The notes under the pieces were generated by a model, which searched no databases, was not told where the DNA came from, and saw only the letters and a program-made list of their open reading frames with translations. This document shows positions 50,232-59,144 of a DNA stretch of 64,000 nt, in pieces. The translations under genes were made by a program, and so were the position numbers. The stretch is from Dasyornis broadbenti (lineage: Eukaryota; Chordata; Aves; Passeriformes; Dasyornithidae), in contig VZRN01001306.1 of the NCBI GenBank assembly GCA_013397935.1, forward strand, positions 133,733-197,732, read 5' to 3'. The first letter of the stretch is position 1, and each line of letters opens with the position of its first letter.

Positions 50232-50298
50232 TCCTTTTCTGCCCCTACAGCTGCTCAGCAATGCCTCATTGCCAGTTGCTGCAGGGCAGAGAAAAGGA
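50232..50298 (+). other. Imperfect hairpin, pre-miRNA-like (unverified)
   Basis: The arms TCCTTTTC...AGCAATG and CATTGCC...GAAAAGGA fold back on each other. By hand pairing I count about 27 base pairs over 67 bases with small bulges and a 3-base terminal loop. The size and shape resemble an animal pre-miRNA, but the match to any known miRNA was not recognised, and chance inverted repeats of this quality are possible in 64 kb. Confidence 0.3.
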
Positions 50299-51446
50299 AA
50301 AGAGGACTTCTGGCTATCTACTGCTTGCTAAACTAGCAGCATATGGAAATACTGTCCAAGCAGGAATTCAGCTCCTATACCCTGATCTGGAGAAAAAGAC
50401 TGAAGAGTAGAAATAATCTTCTTCATCTTGTGACCTCTCTGAAATTAACCCCACCAGTAGAGAGGGGCATCTTCAAAACTGGCTGGGAACAGTAATTTCA
50501 TTTTGTGGAAGATTTTGATATGGCCCATTTTTATTTATTACTGCTTAGAAACGATATAGTTTGAAATTCTCTGTGAAAGGAAATGGTGTCAGCACAGAAT
50601 GTGCTGGGGCTACTCACCCTGCAGGTCCTAGTTTGGGCTCCCTTTCTCAGAGGACACACATCCCAGAAACCTGCTGCAGCTGAACTTGGAGGAACTTCAG
50701 GAAAACCAGAAACCTTGTAACCTCAGGAAGGTCTAGGCCATTGCTGTAATTTTCACTGGCTTTAGGGTGAGAGCCAGAAATCAGCATAAATCTGCTCCAA
50801 ATGCAAGGAGCAGTCTTTCATTGTTATTGATAAAAACATATTCAGAACATGCAGGTGTAGAGGAAGGAATTCTAACCACAGTTTATTCAAGTGAGAAGCT
50901 AAGAAAAGGAATGAGCCTCACCTGACAGATGGCAGTCCTAACACTTAATATTTGAATACACTGTGGAGAAGGCAATGGGAATTTGGGTATAAGGATAATT
51001 AATTTTAGAAATATATGAATCTAGTTCAATTAGTAACTTACAGACAATAACTTAGTTTTTTCATGCTTTAGCAATGATTTTTTTCCCTTTCCCAGCTCAT
51101 TTCATATTTCCTAGGCATACACTGCCAAAGAGATTAAAACCTAAGAAGATATGTGATATAATAATAAGCATAATAGTTCTTACATGAATTTGCATGAACT
51201 ATTATTATAAAATATCACCCCTGAATTTATTTTATGATGGAGGGGGGATTATGGAGAATGCATATATTTATCTTCAATTAAATGTCCCTGTGGTACAGAA
51301 TTACTCATAAATATATGGAGCAGGGTACTGGTTTTGTATACCATTAAAATTCTTCTATATATAGTAGGAGGAAACAAATAAATTAACAGAAGTATGTTTC
51401 ACGTCTTGCCTAATTACAATCAACGTTCTTTCTGGACTGACAGCTG

Positions 51447-51505
51447 TCAGAATCATAGAGTCACAGCACTGTAATCCAGTTAGAAAATCTTGAAGAGGAA
51501 CAGCA
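51447..51505 (-). mobile_element. Probable CR1 3'-end remnant
   Basis: CAGAATCATAGAGTCACAGC followed by GTTAGAAAATCTTGAAG resembles the reverse complement of a CR1 tail. It is short, so the call is tentative. Confidence 0.5.
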
Positions 51506-53684
51506 CATGCTAGGGTCATTCCTGATGCTCTAAATTGGCCAGAGAAGGTCAGCACAGAGTAACCTGAAGTACCCATTCCAGGTCAAGAACCCAGGGAAAC
51601 AGTGTGCATCTAAATGCTGTAAACCCCCAAAGCAAGAGCTCACACCAAAACTGTGGCTTAATATGAGGGAATGAAGCCCTGTGGTGAGACAGATATTGAA
51701 AGAGTCTCTCAGAGGAAGAAGTGGAAGCCTCATTGCTTGAATAATTTAAATCCTAAATGAATAATACAAATGCAAATATACTAAAGGGAATGATCCACTG
51801 GCAGGGCACGAGTAGATGGATATATTGATGGTTTTGTAATTCTGTTTTCATGCCTGTACCTGCTAATTCCAAAATGATCCTAAATCATGAGGTTCTTAAT
51901 CCCTAGGCATTCTAATATAGCACATAATAATAGCAATGGATACTGTAGAATAACTAAAAACTTTTTATGAATCCTTACAGAAAAAGTTAAGTTGCTTGCT
52001 GCCTTACTGTTTTCTCATGTGATGTTACCTTTAATAGACTAGGAAATTTAGATCACAGAAGTTCTGCTGCTATGGATTTTGCATTTATAATTCATTTTCT
52101 TGTCATCAAATTACTGTCTCTCAGAGCGAATTACATGTAAAATATACATTGAATGAAATCTAAAATATAACATAACCTTTTTTATTATTACTGATTAAGC
52201 TAGCTGTAAAATTAAATAGAAATTTGTAATCATTTTTCAGACTGTAATTTTGTGCAGACACTTCTTTTGTCATACAAAAAGCTGGTAGTCTTTCTCTCAT
52301 GTAGATATCTGAAGTCCTGAATACTAATAAAACCCATATGCAGATACAATGATCACGTATGCCTTCAGGCCAAATATAATAATTGCGTCTGTGCAATCTC
52401 ATTGACATTAGTGGTCTTGCCAGGAATAGGAGCCCTTTTTTTTTAGATAGAAAAAGTGAAACACAAAATAACCATAATCAGGCCTAATTCAAGGTGAATT
52501 TTGTAACAATAATGAAGCATTCCCATTTTTCTATGTAGGTAGCTGTGTAGACCATGTGGCTTTAGGATTAGGAATGACCTGGTGTCCTGGGGCATCAGCA
52601 CAGTGCAAGCAAAGACAAAGTACTGCTTGAAGGAGCCAGCTCTGGCAGCAGCAATTGCCACCACACTCACCCAGTGCCTTTCTCAGTAGCATCAGCAGAG
52701 ATTTGCTATTCGGATGTTCATGATGTTCAAGCAGCTGATTTCTATCTTCTGCAACAGAGGTAATTTGGCAGTCTGTTGTCCCAGGCAACTGCATACTTTG
52801 CCTGTGCCTAAAGCACAGACAATCATAATCAAAATGATGATCATTATTATTGTGAAGGATTAAAACAAAATCTAGAGCTATAACTTGAAAATCTGGAAAG
52901 ACATTAAAGAGTAAAGAGATGAGAAAGCAAGACTGATAAAAATTAAAGGTGATGATAAGAGACCTGTCAGGGAATCACAGAGGCCATTTTAGCACAACAT
53001 AGGATTCAAAATAAAGTTTCAGTATTTATCTTGACAGCTCTGAAGACAATCCCAGCCTTATTTAAAATTGTAAGCACATGTAACATAGATGGATGAATAA
53101 ATTACAGGGGCATGCAGGATATACACGGTAAAAGCAACACAAATATCCTATGCTAGCTGGAACAATGGCAGGGCAGAGAAAGAAAGAAGAAAAAAACCAA
53201 GAACTATCAAGATTTAACTATAATTTGCTCCAGTACAAAAAAAATGTCTATTCAAACAGGAATGTACTTATAAACTTCTGTGTCCAGAAGGGCAAACATA
53301 GGACTTAGAAAAGTAACAACAGATGGTTAAAGATTATTTAAATTGGAAAAGGAAAGACATTTCTTTTATGGAAAATCTTCAAAGGGGAAAAGATGTAGTC
53401 AAATATGATAAGAATGCTGAACTAAATCTGTGTCCTTTTTTTTTTTCCTCCACCAAAAATATGATGGGAAATATGATTAGAGCCATTTCCCCAGAGCCAT
53501 CATTCCCTGACAATACCAGGTTTAATTGCTAACTTCTAAGATATTGAAACAGATCATTAACACATCTCTAGGCATATACTCCTCTAAATTCTCTTAAGGA
53601 ATTTGAGAAGGAAGTAGTTAAAATGCCAGTGAAAACCTTGTAACCACTGCTTCAAAATCAGCTGCTCTCCTTGAGGCCAGGAAA

Positions 53685-53885
53685 TGCCACATATAGTTCT
53701 GCTGAGGAGGAGCAGCGCTCACTAGCGAGCTATCCTTGGGCTGTGGCGAGGGTGGTGCCACAAGGGCCAATGCCACAAGAGGGCAGAGGACACGGGATCG
53801 GCCACGCCGGATGGATTTGAGCTCTGGAGACACCCTCCCTCGGTATTTTGGTCTCTTGCAGACGTAGCACCTGTCCAAGTTTATA
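53685..53885. promoter_or_regulatory. GC/CpG-rich patch with a candidate CTCF site
   Basis: A 200-base patch is clearly GC-richer than its surroundings and carries about nine CpG dinucleotides. Bases 53773-53785 read CCACAAGAGGGCA, matching the CTCF core pattern CCASYAGRKGGCR at 12 of 13 positions. It lies about 3.0 kb upstream of the KCNH7 ATG. A 103-codon minus-strand open frame crosses it but has no family resemblance. Function as an insulator or enhancer is inference. Confidence 0.4.
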
Positions 53886-55369
53886 GATAAAACATATATC
53901 TCTATAGCATTCTCCATTTCTTTAATCACACTAGAGAACGTACATTTATATCTAATTCAAACTTTCCCACTTGCATGCATATTTGCCCAACCAAATGCAA
54001 ATTCTTCCACATTACTTTCTCTGAGCTTGTTGTAAACTGTCCAATTTTAATATATTTTCCTCTCGCATTTCTCTCACTATTGGCTTAATACAGAAAATTA
54101 TCAAGCAATATGCACAACGAATATTAAGCATTCCGGGAGCAAATAGATCATCTACAAGACTGCAGGGGTGTAAATCACCACAATGAAAGATCTTCTGATG
54201 TCACCTATTGCTCCTGTGGTTATTACAACCCATCATTCCTGGGAATTCATTCTCTTCTAAAAACCACATCTCAGATCTTGTCTTTCAGCAGCAGTTATCT
54301 TGCTTTGACTGGGGTTATCTTGTTCAGTTCTAAACCGACCAACCAAACTGGATAAAAAGGGAAAAACAAAAGAGGACTCTAATGCATATTCACATAATCA
54401 ACATCAAAGTTCAAACTACCATCAGGAGACAGAAAAAAAATGGTTTTCCCGAGTCATGGAGTTCTGGTGCCTTCAGTTTTCAGGCAAGCATAGTGTGGCT
54501 CTCAAATTTAACATGAAAAGATGGGGCTTCAGTGAAATTTGAATTCTTAAAAGTATTTTTATATTTTCTTTTTTTCTTGTTTATTTTCCAGACAGGCATC
54601 TAAAGCACTGAACTCTGGTCTCTACTGGCCTGTAGTTGATCTAGTGTGGTACTAATTGTTGAATACTTGACTCAAACCTTGATGGTTCAGTAGAGGTCAC
54701 AGTTTTATTGTGATTATTTTCTATTGATATTATAGAAATATCAAAGTGACATTTTTAATGTAAAAATGAGAATTTTGCCACTGCTGGCCATTATGTCTTG
54801 ACTAGATGTTAGGTATTATAAACACTGTTAATATATGGCTGTTTTCTCTTTGATTTATATCTCTGAATATAGAGATTTAAACATTCACTTCTGTAAATAA
54901 GCAACGTTCACTTCCTAAGATTGATTACGTATCTGATTACATATCACTTAATGTACCCGAGGTTTTGTAATTAGTATACTGTCAATTACTGTGAAGCCAT
55001 CTAAATACAGTTTATGTCTATATAAATTATATTTTCAGACATCATTCACGCTTATGTAAATCCGGGATGATTCCACGGAGATTAAATTAAATTAGTCCCG
55101 AATGGCACCCTCATACTCAATAGACTGTGCCCCACTGCTGATAAATATAGAGAATGACACACGGTAACAGTGAAACAAAGGCCACACCTGAGAAAAGCTC
55201 ACGGGAATAAGGGAACACCTGTTTGTGCTGTGGAAGAACAGGTGGGAAGCGGTGGTTTGCCGGCTCAATATCCTGTGCTTGCGATTACAAAGAACGGTGC
55301 TCAGGTGCCTCTCTTTTTTTGCCCTATGAGTTTATTAAGAAGCCGCCGGTGCTCTGCACTACCCAGGAG
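53886..55369. other. KCNH7 upstream flank
   Basis: Unique AT-rich sequence without recognised repeats, in contrast to the CR1-bearing DNA farther left. It includes the homeodomain-motif cluster at 54890-55110. GC content starts to rise after about 55170. Confidence 0.7.
54890..55110. promoter_or_regulatory. Homeodomain-motif cluster upstream of KCNH7 (candidate enhancer)
   Basis: Closely spaced TGATTAC (54922 and 54934), GTAATTAG (54967), TCAATTAC (54982) and AAATTAAATTAG (about 55084-55094) elements occur with few low-complexity runs, 1.7-1.9 kb before the KCNH7 ATG. The texture is that of many conserved vertebrate enhancers, but conservation cannot be checked here. Confidence 0.25.
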
Positions 55370-56400
55370 ATGCCTTTCCAGCATCGCATGGCTGCTCCCA
55401 GCTCCCTCCCCGAGTCACCTCGCCGAGCCGTGCCGAACGCACACCGTTCTGCCTGCTGGGTAGTGCAGAAAGCCTTAATTACAGCCTGAAAATAATACCC
55501 GCTTCCCCCGGGAGCCTCCCCAGCTATTCCTGTGGGATGGGAGAAGCTGAGAGGAGGCAGGTGGGGGGAGGCTGGCGCTCCCCGAGCCCGACCGCGGGCA
55601 GCGGCGCCTCCGTGCACGCCGGCGAGGCGCCCCCAGCACCACGGCCAGCTCCGAGCGGGCACCGCGCCCCGACGAGGCCCCGGCCCCGGGGNNNNNNNNN
55701 NNNNNNNNNNNNNNNNNNNNNNCCTCCGCGCTGCTCGCTCGGCCCCGAGCGGAGGCTGGCACCTGCTTGGCGACGGACGGGCAGCGCTCGGCGCCAGGGG
55801 AATCCCCCCTCCTCCCAGGAGGGGGCCTGTGGCGAGGGGAAACCCTCGCCTGGGTCACGCTGCGGTAGGAGGGGGCAGTCCCTTCCACCGGGGAGAGAAA
55901 GGATGCCGAGGGCTCCGGTGGTCCCTTCCCCCCGCTCGCCCATCGCTCAAAATCGACCCCTAGTTCGCACCGCCCCCCGCCCCAGACGGGGCGTGTACCA
56001 ACTTCCCTCCCTCCCCCGGCCCTGCCAGCGCCTGGGGCTCCCCGGCGGGCCACGCTCAGGCGCCGCGAAGGGGCCGGCGGTGCCGGGAGGGCGGGGACGC
56101 TGGGGCTACCGGAGGTGGCGGGGCCCCCCCCTGCCGCCAGCGCCCTCGGTCCCCGCTGACCCCTGCAGCCGCTGCGGTGGGGGATGTGACACGTCGCGGT
56201 GCTGCTGGGGTGTAGCCCATTCCTGATGCCGCTGTTTGTCGCTGAGTTTTGAAGAGATTTATTGGCTGGCTCTTGCTAAACCACGCTTGAGTAATCCGAG
56301 CTGCTGAGCGCCGTGGTGAAGCCCGGAGGGGGGGAACGTCACTCCCTCTGGCAGCGGAGCAACATTAGTCTTCCAGCCCTCAAACCACCACTACAGCGTC
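55370..56400 (+). promoter_or_regulatory. CpG island, probable KCNH7 promoter and 5' UTR region
   Basis: This is by far the most GC- and CpG-rich stretch in the window, set in otherwise AT-rich DNA and ending about 400 bases before the KCNH7 start codon. No TATA box is obvious near the 3' edge, which is usual for CpG-island promoters of neuronal genes. Several long open frames on both strands overlap here; they arise because GC-rich DNA has few stop codons, and they show no family resemblance. The transcription start cannot be placed from sequence alone. Island limits are judged by eye, and a run of N lies inside it. Confidence 0.75.
55692..55722. other. Assembly gap (31 N) inside the CpG island
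   Basis: There are thirty-one consecutive N between very GC-rich flanks. The true missing length is not known, and the flanks are the kind of sequence that short-read assemblies often fail to cross. Any open frame reported across it is not reliable. Confidence 0.99.
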
Positions 56401-56797
56401 GGAAACTGCCGGGTCACAGCCATTTGCTTTGGAAAATTGGCGATGTTTGGTGCTAGAGATCGATTACCCTTGTAATCTTCCCTCACCCGCCACCTCCTCC
56501 TGCTTACCCCACCCCTACCCGCCCCAGACAATAGCGTCCGAGCTCCTCCGGGAAAAAAAAATAGAAAAGAAAAGCAAGGAGAGAAAGAAAAAAAGAAAGA
56601 GAAAGAAACTGGGGGATGAATCTGACTCCAATAGGAAAATCGTGTCTGTAGAAGTGGTGCTAATGGGAAGAGATTTCCGAGCTTCAGAGGACGATGATTT
56701 GTTACAAAGGGTAGCTGGCTCGGTGCTTTGGGCTGGAGCCTTCTAGGAGATCCTTGGAGAAGTCATTGTGCACAGAAAACCGAAGACCAGTACAAAC
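56401..56797 (+). other. Probable KCNH7 5' UTR with upstream open reading frames
   Basis: This segment lies between the CpG island and the KCNH7 ATG. It holds a 105-codon open frame (56429-56746) in the same frame as KCNH7, closed by TAG at 56744, 17 codons before the start. The frame has a lysine/arginine-rich middle caused by a purine-rich tract at about 56556-56610. A second, out-of-frame ATG at 56616 gives an 11-codon ORF. A CCAAT pentamer occurs near 56627. Whether these are uORFs depends on where transcription begins, which is unknown. The 105-residue product resembles no family I know. Confidence 0.5.
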
Positions 56798-56873
56798 ATG
56801 CCTGTTCGCAGAGGTCATGTGGCACCACAGAATACATTTTTGGGTACTATCATACGAAAATTTGAAGGGCAAA
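56798..56873 (+). CDS. KCNH7: KCNH7 coding exon 1 (PAS-cap of ERG3/Kv11.3 potassium channel)
   Basis: This exon encodes the first 25 residues of an ERG-family voltage-gated K+ channel, beginning MPVRRGHVAPQNTFLG and ending RKFEGQ, plus the first base of codon 26. In the ERG family this segment is the PAS-cap, a flexible end plus amphipathic helix that packs against the channel gate and slows deactivation; Arg4 and Arg5 are present. The start is secure: the ATG has A at -3, the protein start matches ERG channels exactly, and an in-frame TAG lies upstream at 56744-56746. The exon ends at a consensus donor (GTAAGT from 56874), leaving a phase 1 intron. It is joined to exon 2 at 58914. KCNH7 is preferred over KCNH2 and KCNH6 because of exon 2 residues. 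The gene is partial: only 307 coding bases of a protein of about 1,200 residues lie in the window. Confidence 0.96.
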
Positions 56874-58913
56874 GTAAGTTCTCGCTTTCTATCTATTTTC
56901 CTATAGTAGTTTTATTCTGCTTGTGACTAAATGGACAGCAGCTCCAGACTATTTTTAAGTTTGTAGCTTGCAAAGAAAACCCCGGAGGTAAGGAGGGGAT
57001 CCCTGGCAGAAGTAGCAATGTTTTTGATCTAGAATACAGCTTACCAACTTGAATTATTGGCTAGTGGGCTTGTTTGGTTGTTTGGGGTATATTTTTGGGG
57101 GAGGGGGGGAAGGGTTGAGGCTTTTCTCCAACACTATTTCAAGGAATAGTTTTTATCGTTGACTGTATCCATATTGTATAGCTATAGAAGTTACATCTCT
57201 TACCTTCTTCTGAACCAGTGAGATGGCTCTAAAAGCAGAATGTACAATCTTGCTGTCTGTGCAATGTCTAAAAAATAAGCTAGATTTATTATTATTATGA
57301 TTGTTAATGCTGTTAATTATAATTGCCTTTTCAAAATAAAGCAGAACTTCAGACTTTGATTTAGAGGAAATAGATAATATGCAGAAGAGTTATTAAAAAG
57401 AAAATACTCTCTTACCTTGTTGTCATGACTGCATTCTAATGTAGCTGTCAAATTTCTCTGTTTTGTTTATGTAAGTCTAAAATATCTATCAAACTGGTGC
57501 AAGTGCATCCTCAGGGAGAGTCTGTGAGATCTTTTCCAGCGCAGCAGTTTACTACCTGTCGAGGAGGCTGAAGGTGAAGTGTTTTTTCCTGGCCAGAATT
57601 CTGGTTTACTATTAGCTGTAGGAAGGAACACTTGATGCTTAAACCGAGTTTCATTTAGAAACTGTAGTTTGATATATGTACATTGATTTAAATATTTAGC
57701 ATAATTTTAGTATCAGTCTAGTGCAAACCCTTACAGCTAATTCTAGTTCATATACTTCCTTATGCTTAAACCCATATTAGCATTTGAAATATTTATATTA
57801 TTTGAGAAAAAAATAAAGATGGTGCTAGTCCTAATTTATATATATGCTAAGTCAGTGGGGCTACTCAAAGTTTTCATATAGTGAAGTGTATATCTTTTGA
57901 AAGTAATAAAGCAGTAGCGACTAAATAGACAAGTGATAGTGAAAGTTCAGCATGATTGAAAGACAGTAGAAAAAGTAAGAATGAAATCTCCAAATGTTTC
58001 ACTGTGTTCAAAGGCAGACCACATTTAAAACTTTGAAGACTTGCACTGCTTACTTGGTGTCATGTAAGAAATCTTTTATAAAGCAAGCAATCTCCTAGTA
58101 TATTTAAGAATACTTGAAATATAAGTATACTTAATCAGTATGATGTAGTAAGAAAAAATTGACGTTACTAGCAGTAAATGTGTCAAAGTTGCACATTTAT
58201 AATTACAATGGGAACACTGTGTTATAAAGGTAAACAGAAACAAACTAGTAAGAGTTGAAAACTTCTGAACTTTTGAGGTGAGAGTTGGAGAAAGAAGGAT
58301 GGATGGAAGTACAGAACTTCAGTGAAATGTGCAAAATGTTTCCAACATAAGTCATTTCATGTACCCCCTTTTTGTTGTTTTTGGGAACCTTTTCTTCTGT
58401 TATTTTCTAGATAGATTTGTTAAAATACTGACTATAAATTTACTGTCATTCACCTCAATGAAAAGCCCTACAGACTAGATTGACATGATTGGACCCTACA
58501 CCAGGAAGCCCATCTCTTGAGCAGAACCCCCTTCCCAAGGCTCTACTTCCCCAAAAGAAGCTACTAACTTTTCAAGTACTTTCCTGAAGTCGCAGCTGAC
58601 AGGATAGCAGTCATCGCTTGGGCTTCAGTGAAGCCTGAAACAGACAAAATTTTATCAAAAGGAGATTTACAGAGACTTGCATAATGTGGTTTTATTTCTT
58701 TAAAAAACAGCTATATTTGTCTTTAATGTATTCTAAATTAAATGAAGTTTCTTTAAAAGCTATGGAACAAATTAGTTTCATTAAATGACTGAAAATCTCT
58801 GTATTTCAGGCATTCCCATGAAAGGAAACGTTGTTCAGCATTCATCCCTGCAATCGACCCTATAAGAAATGTTGAAAGAGTACTAAAATATGCATCACTT
58901 TCTTTTATTGCAG
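56874..58913 (+). other. KCNH7 intron 1
   Basis: This is a 2,040-base phase 1 intron with donor GTAAGT and acceptor TTGCAG. It is AT-rich. A G-rich patch lies near 57085-57115 (runs of G on the + strand), and no exon, repeat or RNA gene was recognised. No CR1 or LTR sequence was seen. Confidence 0.9.
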
Positions 58914-59144
58914 ATAAAAAATTCATCATTGCTAATGCTAGAGTGCAGAATTGTGCTATCATCTACTGCAATGATGGGTTCTGTGAGATGACCGGGTTCT
59001 CCAGGCCAGATGTCATGCAGAAACCTTGCACCTGTGATTTTCTTCATGGGCCAGAAACCAAAAGACATCATATTGCCCAAATTGCTCAAGCTCTGCTGGG
59101 GTCAGAGGAGAGGAAAGTAGAAGTCACCTATTATCACAAAGATG
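58914..59144 (+). CDS. KCNH7: KCNH7 coding exon 2 (first part of the N-terminal PAS domain)
   Basis: This 231-base exon continues the channel from codon 26 to the first base of codon 103. It encodes most of the first half of the cytoplasmic PAS (eag) domain, with the family motifs KKFIIANARVQNCAIIYCND, GFCEMTGFSR, CTCDFLHGP and IAQALLGSEERKVEV. The wording FSRPDVMQKPC and ETKRH matches ERG3 (KCNH7), whereas KCNH2 has YSRAEVMQRPC and KCNH6 differs further. The acceptor is a pyrimidine-rich tract ending CAG at 58911-58913; the donor GTAAAG starts at 59145. Both introns are phase 1, and 76 + 231 = 307 bases is the coding split known for KCNH2, which supports the model. From memory, His in RHHIAQ and Asp in YYHKDG differ from human ERG3 (Asp and Asn). 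The PAS domain normally extends to about residue 135, so the next exon, outside this window, is needed to complete it. Confidence 0.96.

Larger units (their letters stand above)
47291..53684. other. Intergenic, no established gene
   Basis: AT-rich, with stretches near 48100-48300 and 51150-51370 particularly so. It holds the 11-bp repeat, the hairpin and a short CR1 remnant listed separately. ORFs are 102 codons or less. Confidence 0.75.

Noticed and set aside
53618..53929. 103-codon minus-strand frame over the GC-rich patch
   Set aside because: Open mainly because of base composition; no homology recognised.
55475..56226. Long overlapping open frames on both strands (up to 229 codons) in the CpG island
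   Set aside because: They are due to few stop codons in GC-rich DNA, cross the run of N, show low-complexity Pro/Arg/Gly composition and resemble no protein family.
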